Assembly: GCF_964275005.1 (NCBI RefSeq) | Contig: NC_092705.1 | Location: forward strand, 11,843,912-11,907,911 | Length of the DNA stretch: 64,000 nucleotides | Reading direction: 5' to 3' | DNA from: Diadema setosum | Taxonomy: Eukaryota > Echinodermata > Echinoidea > Diadematoida > Diadematidae | Part shown: piece after piece, positions 24,401 to 36,200 of the stretch | Layout of the letters: each line of letters begins with the position of its first letter | Numbering within the stretch: position 1 is the first letter of the stretch | Made by a program: the position numbers and the translations under genes | The notes under the pieces: generated by a model | What the model saw: only the letters and a program-made list of their open reading frames with translations | Told to the model about the DNA's origin: nothing | The model's database searches: none

Positions 24401-24984
24401 AATGTAATCCCTGATGCCATGTTGTTCCACTTTCATAACAATTTAATCAAGTTCAATCAAGCGAGCATTTAATGATATCACGAAACTGAACTATAACGAT
24501 CCAAGCTAACTAGTGTGATACAACCTTGGGGATTTGACATTGTGAGTTGTTATCATAAATTTAGGCCTTGTTTACATTTTTTTTTTTTTTTTTGGCATGT
24601 GTCAAGTACCGTTTGACATTGTTGCATGACGCCACAGGAACAACGATAGCCAAGAAAAGTTCCTTGACTCGTTGGCTGTTCGTGACCACGTTCAAAGTTC
24701 AGTGTACACGAGATACGTTGATTTTAAAAAAAAAAAAATATGCATTCGCGGGAGCAACGTTCGATTCTGGCTTCATGAAAATAGAATCAAAAGTAAACTA
24801 CAAATACATTAACAAAGTCTAAACTACAAGAAAAACAAGTCTACAATATGTACCTATACCTCATTTGCAATGTCATTCAGGTAGCATTCAGGTAGCATTA
24901 TTATTATTCAGGTAGCACAAAAATGATACTTGACTTCATAGCATTGTAGCCCTACATATATTTCAAGTAACTTTTTACAGAATC
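21455..24984. other. Intergenic stretch between genes 3 and 4
   Basis: No coding exon recognised on either strand. It holds a small AAAACAAAACAAAAGC repeat (23278-23312) and a GATC-rich stretch (about 23420-23660). The short open frames show no family motif. No AATAAA was recognised within about 600 bp after the gene 3 stop. Confidence 0.4.
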
Positions 24985-25578
24985 TTAAAGGGGAAATCCA
25001 GTCCAAATATAAGTGAGTCTGATAAGACAGAGTAAAATATTACGAGTTCAACGGTATAGATTTGATCGAAATTGAATGTAAAATAAGGAAATTATGACAT
25101 TTTGAAGTTTCGCTACTTTTGGAGGAAACAGTTCTTGAACAGTCAATATGAATATGCAAATGGCAAAGTGAGCATGTCATTCCCTCACAACTTACCATAT
25201 AGTTTGTACATACAATTTTAAGATTTCCAGTTTTTCATTCAAACGCAATTACACCCGTGGCTCAACTCTTCCTATATCTAACTGATCACTATTCTGAAGT
25301 TATTCAACCAGGAATAACGCCATGTTTCAGACTTCAATGACAAAAACATTTAATTTTCGTCATTTTTTGTACATGATCAATGGAAAATTGTGAGGGTATG
25401 ACGTGGGTAGCTCACTCATTTGCATATTCATATCCACTGTACAAGGACTGTTTTGCAGAAATTAGCAAAATTTCAAAATGTCATAACTTCCTTATTTTTT
25501 CATCCGATTTCAGTCAAATTTTCACCGTTGACCTCGCAAGATTTTACTCTTTTTCATCAGACAAACTTATATTTATAT
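24985..25578. mobile_element. TTAA-flanked fold-back MITE, copy 3
   Basis: TTAAAGGGGAAATCCAGTCC at the left and TCAGACAAACTTATATTTA at the right. The last 25 bp of the right end are eroded into an AT/CA-rich stretch. Lies about 430 bp upstream of gene 4. Confidence 0.7.
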
Positions 25579-25849
25579 TAACTGCACTGTGCATTATCAT
25601 ACATATACGCATTCATATTACACACAAGCCTTCACACATGATTGTAATTACCGCTGATTACACACATACATATACGCACACACACGCATGCACACACACA
25701 TACATGAAAGTGTGTGTGTATGTATAAGATTATAATTCATGTGAATAATGAACGTAAGTGTGCGTGTCAAGCAACAGTTTCCCATCTTCCACATACACAG
25801 TGAGGTGAAATGTGAATGATAAGACTGGAAGTGAACTTCAGCGTGTCAT

Positions 25850-25857
25850 TATAAAGG
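25850..25857 (+). promoter_or_regulatory. TATA-like box of gene 4
   Basis: TATAAAGG, 155 bp before the gene 4 ATG, leaving room for a leader of about 125 nt. Motif evidence only. Confidence 0.3.
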
Positions 25858-26011
25858 TGGCCCTTCTCGTACGGCTGATTTGCACTGTTGTGAGTCCGCT
25901 CATTGATTCGAGCACATGTCATGCTGCCATGCGTGACGATTTACGTGGACGAGTCTGGAACATTTCGGATATTCTTCTCGGTATATTACACTCTCAGTAA
26001 CAACCTTTGAA

Positions 26012-29000
26012 ATGAGAATATCCAAAGCTTTTCGGATTATCGTAATCATCACCCTCCTGGGTTGTCTCTGCCATGTCCGCGTCCCTAACGACCTCGTGGA
26101 TCCGTGGCATTATCGTGCCTTGATTGTGGGTTTTAGGTTAGCAAAAATAATGGTGAGTATGATTCATAGTGTTTGCCTCCCTCACACTCATTTCCTATTT
26201 TCGTCTCCCCCCCCCCTCCCACTTTTTTTATTACATTCTCGACATCTTGTTCTCTTTTGTTACGTCATTTTTCGTCATTGACACATTAACGCTTATGTCA
26301 TGACTATGGAGCCTACATCGTACAAGCTTTTGCTTTTTAGCATAGGCTCCGCATTACACATTATCCATACATTGTATTCATTTTCTTATAGGGTCTACAT
26401 TTAACTGCCTTTTGTTAAACCTATTTCTCTAGATCAAATGGAATGTAGAATGTACGAAAATGTGGAATATGGAACAATGAATGGAAATAGAAAATCACCT
26501 GTTTCGTCCCGTATAACCACCAAATATTATGCAATGATTTGTTGATGATGGTAACACACTTGCATAATTTACATTCGATTTCAAAGAAAGCATAAATAGC
26601 TATAATAATTAATATTCGAAGCACTATAATGACCATTATCCTTGACCACAACCACGACAACATTTGACTATGAGACCATCACGATTGATACACATTCAGA
26701 TGAGGACTTGCCGCTTATTTTATCCTCTGGATAACCACTACGTCTTCACGGCCCGTTTTTTCACCGAGGTAGCCATACCCGCTGGCGACTCGCAGGTTCG
26801 CGGTTCAAACGTCACCGCCCGCTACACCGAGTTTGACGGGGTGAAAGTTCTTCTCTACGAACCACTTAGGCACGGTTCCGAAGCACTGCCTGGGTTCGTC
26901 TTCTTTCATGGAGGCGGGTACATTATCGGCAGCGCAAGTGAGTGTTGGGAGTAACTGTTTGTCTATTGTCATTAGACATCCTGAACACAACTTATTTGTC
27001 CTAAAGTACGAGAAATTTATGCAATATCATTTCATGCATTTTTGTATAAAGTTCAACTAAGTAAATTTGTACCATCCGCGCGTTAGTAGGACAAATTCAA
27101 GGGAAGAAAAGATTGCAAAGACTGAATCGATTGTGCACACCTACTCAGAAAAGAGAAAATTTCCACTGACAGACCATTTGCCTCTTTTGGCAATACATGT
27201 ATGTGGTTTGGAGTACAATGATACTGCATTGCAACGACTGTGAGTTGAAAGGACCTTCCTATCATCGGGGGCCTGTTTCCTAAAGTTGTTCTTCAAGTTA
27301 CGCATGACTTTATGCGAACGACTGGAATATACAGTGCCAATATGTGTGCCTATTTTTTCCCTTACATTTTAACAAAGTATATGTACAACTGTATGTCAAT
27401 ATATTTCATCTACATTAGGACAAAAATCATACATTTTCAACTAAATACATGTACGTGTGTTCAAGTGTAAGAATAATCATTATCATCTGCAAAAGTTCAA
27501 CGGTAGCTATTGAAATTAACAATTATTAGGAAACCCACTTGGCTTGCCATATTTAAGTCGTTCGTAAAGTCGTGCGTATTCTTACGAACAGCTTCATGAA
27601 ACAGAGCCGAGGACATTAACAAAAGTATATGGCTCGTTTTCCACCCGGAAGAATTCCATGGTCACGTGACTCGGCAGCTAGCGGAAGAGCTAGGAGCTGT
27701 GGTTGTTGCGATAGAGTGAGTATCTTATTCATTGCAAAATTTCTAAACTGAATAGACAACCTGAACACTTCTTTCGTACCTCTTGTACCATCTAACCAAG
27801 ATGATTAAAATTATTCTTACAAGTTTTTGGCCTGTGTACTTCACGACCGTAATTAAAGTTGCCCTTTAAACCCAATGTTTTTAACTGGAAGGAAGGGGAG
27901 TATTTTAAGCATGGTTTGAAAATAATATCAGGGGATATGTTGCATGCGTTGGTAAAGTATCTTGACTTAAAAGTGAGAAGGTTATATGTACGACATAAAA
28001 TTCTAACATGTTTACATTGTAGTTACTGTTTTGTTTTTGTTTGTTTTGTTTTGTTTATTTCCTAATCGTTAAAGGGGATGGCTATACTGATCAGTGGGAA
28101 TCAGTGGGAATGCTGGGGGATGATTGTTCCAATCCTTGTGGGATTCATTTAGGAGTACATTATGTATCTATTGTCATGATTGTTGTGTGAAAATTATTTG
28201 ATTCAGAATGGTCTCATATTTAAGGAATGTGCAGTTTAATGTTTCCAGGTTAGCATGCCTGTACAGTGACGGGGCATTAAACTGCACTTTACTTGAATAT
28301 GAGACAGTTCTGAAGCAAATAATTTTCACACAACAATAGATATATAATGTACTCTTAAATGAACCCCACAAGAATTGGAACAATCATCCCCCAGCATTCC
28401 CACTGATTCCCACTGATCAGTTACTAGCCATCCCCTTTAAAGTCCACGTCTATGAAGTGCTTGACAGGGATTGATAAGCCCTACGCCTTACTGCAGTTAC
28501 TTACTTCCGTTTTCATATTTTCACTGCGCTGAATATCTTTGAACCGTAATTATATTCTGCAGCTATCGCCTAGCTCCCGATCACGTATTCCCGGCTGCGT
28601 TCGAGGACTCTCTGACTGCCACAAAATTCTTTTTAAACCATGCCCGTGATTACGGCGTCGATCCAAGCCGAGTAGTCGTCGGTGGTGACAGCGCAGGTGG
28701 CCAAATCGCTGCGAGCATTGTGCAAGCCGTCTATGACGACCCAACTTTGCCAAACATCAAGCTGCAGGTCCTCTTCTATCCCTGGCTCCAGTTTATCGAC
28801 TTCAACACGCCGTCGTACCAGTACCACGATTATACCTTCAGCGACTCGCCACGAAGGTTGATCACACTTTTTGTGTCCGCATATTGCCTGGGAAGAATCG
28901 ACGAGTCCTTCTTGGACCAGCTCATGGCAAATATGCACACCAGCAGTGAATTTAAACAATCGAAAACATACAAGGAACTTCTCAACCACGACACCATCTT

Positions 29001-29424
29001 CAAAATGCTCGAAAAGATCCCCAAACATCCTCAATACAACAACGTGCCTATGCAGCCGACATCCGCCTCATTTTCGCTAGCGAAGTATCAGACTTTTTAT
29101 AAACCCCATAGTCATTTTGACGTCAGCAATGATACGCTGTGGGAAGAGGTCCGTGGGTGTATCCTCGACTCCCGCAACGCGCCTCTTTTAAGAGGCAACT
29201 TTCGGGGCCTCCCGAAGGCCTTCGTTGTCACTGGCGACTACGACAGCGTACGGGATGACGGGATCTTCTACGTGCACGCTTTAGAGAAAAGCGGTGTCGA
29301 AGTGACCTGGAGAAACTACCTAGGGACGTGGCACGGTTTGATGGTGTTGGGTCCACTGAAAATTTCCCCCACAGGTGTGGAAATGATAAAGGCTGCTGTT
29401 CAGTTCATCAAAGACAACATCTGA
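26012..29424 (+). CDS. AADAC/NCEH1-like serine hydrolase, gene 4 (complete, 434 aa)
   Basis: Exons are 26012-26152, 26700-26937, 27652-27715 and 28563-29424. Phases 0, 1 and 2 and exon lengths (141, 238, 64 nt) are identical to genes 5 and 6. The N-terminus has a membrane anchor of about 20 residues, then VPNDLVDPWHYR. HGGGY starts at residue 117, Ser191 lies in GDSAGG, Asp375 in YDSVRDDG, and His405 in WHG. The exon 2 start at 26700 was chosen because it gives exactly the 38 residues before the GSNV motif found in genes 5 and 6. A fold-back element ends about 39 bp before exon 3, and a palindromic 372-bp element sits in intron 3. Compared with genes 1-3 it has a longer lid-side insertion (about residues 290-325). 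AATAAA signals lie about 350-430 bp past the stop. Role: predicted ER-anchored ester hydrolase. Confidence 0.92.
26160..26350 (+). mobile_element. Possible LINE 3' tail remnant
   Basis: GGAGCCTACATCGTACAAGC .. GCATAGGCTCC repeats the stem-loop design seen at 2430-2480 and 49970-50005 after a pyrimidine-rich stretch. In intron 1 of gene 4. Confidence 0.3.
27266..27612. mobile_element. Fold-back MITE upstream of gene 4 exon 3
   Basis: GGGGCCTGTTTCCTAAAGTT at the left pairs with AGCTTCATGAAACAGAGCC at the right. Inner arms share CGAACGACT / AGTCGTTCG and GCATGACTTTATG / CGTAAAGTCGTGCG. It ends about 39 bp before the 64-nt exon. Confidence 0.7.
28069..28440. mobile_element. Fully palindromic TTAA-flanked MITE, copy 1
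   Basis: TTAAAGGGGATGGCTA at the left and TAGCCATCCCCTTTAA at the right, with pairing along nearly all 372 bp (CAGTGGGAATCAGTGGGAAT and its complement). In intron 3 of gene 4. The sister copy is at 61671-62035. Confidence 0.85.
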
Positions 29425-30270
29425 TATACATCATGCGTTTAGTTGGCTGTACTGGGTTACGTATTAAAGCAATCACGATAGATTCTATATCTACTTTCTT
29501 AAATGAAGAACTTTTTTTTTAATCAAACGAACTGAATACGGTGAAAGTAGGCTTGACAACGATATTGAATTCAATAAGCACAAAGCTTTGTAGAGATGGG
29601 TACTTAGCATTCTTTTAATATACTTTGTATTACATTTGTAGCCGGAAATATCCGCCAGAAGACAATTGGTTGTGTTATCATTTCCAAAAGTCATTATTGC
29701 TTTGAAATCTCAATTTCTGACTGTTCTTATCAATACTGCGTAAGACTTCGAGATTCCCACTTTTGGTACGGAATAAAGGTATGCGGAAGTGGATGATAAA
29801 ATGAATTAAAATGTATTATATGAGAATTTGAATCTCTGAAGTAACAATAAATTCGTGTGTACACAATCATACACACACACAAACAAACAAAAAAATCTAC
29901 AGTATGTGAAAAGTTGATAACAGGTATAACACGGTAACCATTATTATGATCATCCTGATCTTCTGCAAACTTCAATGACTTACGAATTTCAGTCACCATC
30001 AACCCTAATTTATTTACTGATCATTGTGATCAATGTTAATGCCTTGGTTTCGAGAACACGAACAGCAGAAGAGAAAAGCAGGTCCAAAAACAAATCCCCT
30101 TCCCCAGCCTATCCCCCTGCCCCCACGCACACACATTTCACTCACTGTGGGTACAGAACGGATTTTTGTTTGTCCTGGTTGACCAAACTAGCCTTAAAAC
30201 ACATTCTAGCCACATATACTTTGTCCAATCGTATTTCTTGCATTCGGCTATCTTGATATATCAGCTCTGC
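29425..30270. other. Convergent 3' region of gene 4 and the SLC16-like gene
   Basis: Candidate + strand poly(A) signals are AATAAA at 29772 and 29846. The candidate minus-strand signal is TTTATT at 30009-30014. If these are used, the two transcripts end within about 170 bp of each other. No coding exon seen. Confidence 0.4.
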
Positions 30271-33200
30271 TTAATTTCCACAGTGGCGAGTTATTAATAC
30301 CGCCAAAACGGTTAGCAGTCCGGATAAAACATCAGCCACAGCGCATAGGGTGAAGGGGAGGTTGTATGAGCCACTGGCGTCGAAAACTGCACCTAGATTG
30401 GCGAAGGAGATGGAACAAAGGAAATAAAAGAAATTTAAAACAAAAAAACTAAGTGTAAAGGATAATACATGTCTTCCTGTAATGTAATTACGTCATTCCT
30501 CATCTCCTTGTTATCCATGGTTCTCATTATGAAATCACAATGGTGATGTATATCATCATGATTAATTCAGTAGACAGATAGCTGTCATAAATGATGGGGC
30601 ATTCGCGATAATTCAGTTATGTTAACCCACTATGAAAAGCTTTAGGTCTATATACTGGTATGTCATCGATTTCAGCCTTATAGATTACAGCAATAACTTT
30701 CAGCAATAACTCTAGGAAAATTTAAATGCCATGTCATAATATGTTACTCTGCATACAGTGTTCGAAGTATTAGATGCTAGAAAAACTCTGCAAAGGAATG
30801 CCTCCCCCCCCCCCCCCCCGGTCAGGACTGTACTTGTATTTTTAGGGAGTTATGTCAATCATTATAACGTGATTGCTATTCATACGACATTACTGATTAG
30901 CATGCTTCATGCGGGTGATGTTCGTTATTTCGAAAGTTCGATATTCCAAAACACACAAATTATGTATACATGCATGTTCGTTAATCCGAAATAATAAAGG
31001 GTTCGTTATTCCAAACATTATTTTGTGGCGTTATTCCGAAGGTTCGTTAGTCCGAAAATTGAATAAGGTTCGTTATTTCGAATGTTCGGCAAAAACCTTT
31101 TTGGTTTTTCTTTTCATTTTTTTTTTTTTTTTTTTTGGGGGGGGGGATTAACAAACATTCGGAATAATGTACCTTCGAAATAACAAAGTGTAACCATGGT
31201 AACCTGAGCTAGAATCATTTATTGGTGCATGTACCTGGATTCCTGTATCCATCTAATCCTTAACAGGGAATGCATGTATGTCATATTCACCTGTCATAAA
31301 TCCGCCGAGAATTTCCCCTGATCCGGCAGCCAAGTAAAATATCGCCAAAGCCTTTATCTCGTATTCCTCCGACACGAAGCTCTTCGCCAGCACACTATTC
31401 AAGACGGTGGACGCCCCGATCGTCAAGCCACTTGCTACCGACAGCATGGCCAGTCCTGCGAAAGATTCTACCACAATGTTCAACAAAAAGGCACAGGCCG
31501 AGCACAGGTGAAGCACACAAAATATCAAATAATCTGGAAATACTTGTGCGCGGGAAAACGGGCCGATGAGCAATCTTCCCAAGATATTTGCACTCCCGCC
31601 AAAAGTCGCAAGCAACACCGCATGCCGTAGAACGATGCCTTTCGACAGCGCATTGGGGATGACAAAAATAATCCACGAGCTGTACGGAACGAAACCGAAA
31701 ATGAAGGTGATCCCCAATACTATAAAAGCTGGAAACTGACGAAATAGATCTAGGTGAATGAATGACTGCATCCATCCCACCACTGTTGCCATGCATCTCG
31801 TCTCACTAGGCCGGTTGTCCTTTAAGATATTTGCGGGATGAGTCAACCTATCATCGGTACTTTCCTTTCGATCCGAATCCTAGTTTGGAGAACATGAAGA
31901 AATTGAAAAGTAGATATGAGCAGAAAGTTTAGTTTGCTTTACGACATTCACGAAAAAAAAAAATGAAATAAGCCAACACCTTAGATATTATGCAGTATGT
32001 ATAGACCACTATAAATGAAGGATCCCTTCCCCTCCCCCTCCCCTCCCCTTAAAAAATGATTAGAAATAGAATAACGATCAGGAAGTGCAGTTCACCGAGT
32101 AATATTCTAAAACCATAAGAATTCGCTCTGCACGATCAATAGAATCAATAGAGGCAAATTCAGGTTGTACAGCGCAGGCTCAGTAAAAAGTAACTGGATG
32201 AAATTTGACCACTCTTTGTATTACAGAAGTGTATGACTCGCCTTTTCTAGATGGGTTCTTATCCTAATAAGCTGTCTGTTCCATTATACCACCAGGAGGC
32301 AAACATCATTATACTCAGATCTTTGGATGGTCGTGCTTAAAATAAACAACACTGTAATCATTATAATGGAACAATTTGTAAATGGTTTCGATTGTATTAG
32401 AAAAAAAAAAAACATGTGTGACATGTTTCGCAAGTTTGGGTTTATATTTTTGAGAAGCTGTTTTGCTTACATAATGGAAATTATTGATATGTTGTTCTTT
32501 AAGAGAGCACAGCAGTCACATGCTGTTGTTGTTGACGTTACGCCCCTCTGCCGAGTTTCTGGGTGTAGGGCCTTAATGAACAATTTTTGTCATAAATGTA
32601 TATCAGGGCTCGACAGTAGCATTTTATATTTTTCCCCTCTGGTGGTCCGATTTGGCCAATGAAATCTTTGAACTTGAAATTTTAGTGGACAGAAAAGAAA
32701 TATATAATGGCCCGAAATAAAAGGAAACATAAGTTAAAAAAAAAAAATCTTAGATGTTCGATCGGGCCACCAAAAGACAACCTTCCAGAAAATTTGGTGG
32801 CACGACATCAATTTTGGTGACCCTGGACTATCGGTCCACCGCTAAATGTCGAACCCATTGATACTAATACAATGTGTGCAGATATGGTTATAGGTTAGCA
32901 AAAAAGCAGATAATTAGGCCGGCGGTGTTGATTTAACCCATTCCCTAGGGGAACCTGGCTGCCTGTGTATTAAATCTATGGGGATTTCAGAATTCGGCAT
33001 GGAGCGGGTTAAAGGCTCTCACCTGTGGACTCTCTTCAAGTGGCCTAAAGAGGGCGCAACAAGGAAGGAGGTGGAGTTGAAAACCGCCCAGTATGAGCAT
33101 GGCCCCCCTCCAATCGTACGTCAGACGGAGCTCCTCGGCCATTACAGGGAGGGTCATCATGCCGAGACCTCCAGCAGTCAACATCACGCTTGTTGCCACG

Positions 33201-36200
33201 TTAAACATGTCGGGGAAATAGAGCAACAGGCTGGCGTGTGCCGGAAAAATAACGACCGACATGCCAATTCCTAATTTGAGAAATGAGCAAAGAAACAATA
33301 CTCACCTGCTTGTAAAACGGGTCGAAGTTTTGACAGTGTTGCGGAAACATATATAATACGGTGTATCACAGCTATTTCCTTCTCAATATTCATACTGACT
33401 CCACAAAAGTGCGCCATTTGCGCAAAATCTTTTGTGAGGTTGACACTCTGTGAAAGGGGCAAAATTATAAAAAGTTTGGTGTATTCGCTGTCAGTTTGCA
33501 TGCTTTCACCATAGATAACAACGGCGTAAATCCATACTGAGGAGTGGGGGGGATGGTCACCATCACCACGATTACAAGCCCATAACCGGACCGGCGGGAG
33601 AAAAGTGGCAGCAACAACATAAAGACTTTTTTTTCTTGTTGCTTTTTTTTTTTTTTTTTTTTTTTGCTTGTCAGACGACTTTCGGCGGAAAATCAGACCT
33701 TAAAAGTTTGAAAACATTTTTTTCTTTTTGGAAATATCTGTGAGAGGGAGCGGAACGACAGAACGGGGGAAGGGTGTGTATGGGGGGGGGGGGGAATATC
33801 CATCTCCCACACGAGGAAGATTTTGCATTTTCAGACCTGAAATTCAGCGATCTGGTGCTCACTTGTGGTGAAAATTTTCTTTTCTTTTCTTTAAAAAAAC
33901 AATAAGAAAATGAAATATTCACAATATAGTATTGAATGACAAAATCGTGGTATTTCAGCTCTTGCTGTGCGACATCACTGTGAAGGCCTACTAAATAATG
34001 GGGCCTATCATCGGCGTAGACAGGATTTGATCTTAGGAGGAGCGGTTATGTGAGGGAACGAATCAAGCGAGGGGGGAGGGTATAATGGTAGGGGGGTTTC
34101 CCCCTCCTAGGGTGAAATCTCTTTGCGTTGAAAATTTTGACATTTTTCAGTCCAAAAACTGCCGTTTGTAGCTATATTCTTCGCTTTGGAAATTAAAGGG
34201 GGACACCAGGCGCAACTGCTGCCAATCACTGGCAGCAACATCAGGAGAATGGCATAGCGATTAATGCGAGCGAGCGGAGCGAGCGAGCATGAAAATTTTA
34301 ACATTTTACAGTCTAAAAACTGCCGTTTGTAGCTATACTTTTTCGCTTTGGAAATTAAGGGGGGCCGCATCAGGCGCAACTGCTGGCAATTACTGGCAGC
34401 AACATCAGGAGAATGGCATAGCAGTTAAATGCGAGCGAGCGGGGCGAGCGAGCTTGAAAATTTTGACACTTTACAGTCCAAAGACTGCCGTTTGTGGCTG
34501 TATTTTTTCGCTTTGGAAATTATGGGGGCACACCGGGCGCAACTGCCGGCAATCGGGCAGCAACATCAGAATGGCATAACGATTAAATGCGAGCGAGCGA
34601 AGCAAGTGAGCTTGAAAATTTTGATATTTTACTGTCCCGCATGTCCTTTGTGGCTGTACTAGTATTTTTTCCCTTTGGAAATTAAGGGGGGCGCACCGGG
34701 CGAAAACTGCTGGCAATTACTGGCAGCAACATCAGGAGAATGGCATAATGATTAAATGCGAGCGAGCGAAGCGAATGAGCTTGAAAATTTTGACATTTTC
34801 CAGTCCCAAAAACTGTCGTTTGTGGCTGTATTTTTTCGCTTTGGAAATTAAGGGGGCGCACCGGGCAAAAACTGTTGGCAATTACTGGCAGCAACATCAG
34901 GAGAATGGCATAATGATTAAATGCGAGCGAGCGAAGCGAGTGAGCTTCAAAATTTTGACATTTGACAGTCCAAAAACTGCCGTTTGTAGCTATATTTTTC
35001 GCTTTGGAAATTAAGGGGGCGCACCGGGCGAAAACTGCTGGCAATTACTGGCAGCAACATCAGGAGAATGGAATAATAATTAAATGCGAGCGAGCGAAGC
35101 GAGCGAGCTTCAAAAGTTTGACATTTTACAGTCCCCAAACTGCCGTTTGTAGCTATACTTTTTCGCTTTGGAAATTAAGGGGGGCGCACCTGCTCACAAT
35201 CACGGGCAGCAACATCAGGAGAATGGCATAGCGATTAAATGCGAGCGAGCGGAGCGAGCGAGCTTGAAAATTTTGACATTTTACAGTCTAAACACTGCCG
35301 TTTGTAGCTATACTTTTTCGCTTTGGAAATTTAGGGGGGCACTCCGAGTGCAACTGCCGGCAATTACTGGCAGCAACATCAGGAGAATGGCATAGCGGTT
35401 AAATGCGAGCGAGTGGAGCGAGCGAGCTTGAAAATTTTGACATTTTTCAGTCCAAAGACTGCCGTTTGTGGCTGTATTTTTTCGCTTTGGAAATTAAGGG
35501 GGCACACCGGGCGCAACTGCCGGCAATTACTGGCAGCAACATCAGGAGAATGGCATAGCGGTTAAATGCGAGCGAGCGGAGCGAGCGAGCTTGAAAATTT
35601 TGACATTTTACAGTCCAAAGACTGCCGTTTGTGGCTGTATTTTTTCGCTTTGGAAATTAAGGGGGCACACCGGGCGCAACTGCCGGCAATTACTGGCAGC
35701 AACATCAGGAGAATGGCATACTGATTAAATGCTAGCGAGCGAAGCTAGTGAGCTTGAAAATTTTGACATTTTCCAGTCCTAAAGACTGTCGTTTGTAGCT
35801 ATATTTTCGTTTTGGATATGATAAGGGGGGCGCACCGGGTGTACCTGCTGTCAATCACTGGCAGCAACATCAGGAGAATGGCATAGCGGTTAAATGCGAG
35901 CGAGCGGAGCGAGCGAGCTTTAAAATGTTAAAATTTTACACTCCAAAAACTGCCGTTTGTAGCTATATTTTTCGCTTTTGTTTGTCCAACTTTTATTTCA
36001 GAACCCCCCCCCCCCCATCGACGCCTCTGGTTGCTTTTGTTAAGTGAAAGATCTGCTGCACACTCTTTGATAAATTAGGGAATATACGTCTATGTCAAAA
36101 GTGTACAAAGTTTATCCCTTATCCTGTATAGCGGACCTTTTGCATGTTCATGATTGCAATACAACGATCTGGTGCATAGTTCTGGCGATATTTGGACAAT

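Noticed and set aside
34289-35395. Series of plus and minus open frames with repeated text
   Set aside because: Produced by the 163-bp tandem array, whose unit length is often near a multiple of three.
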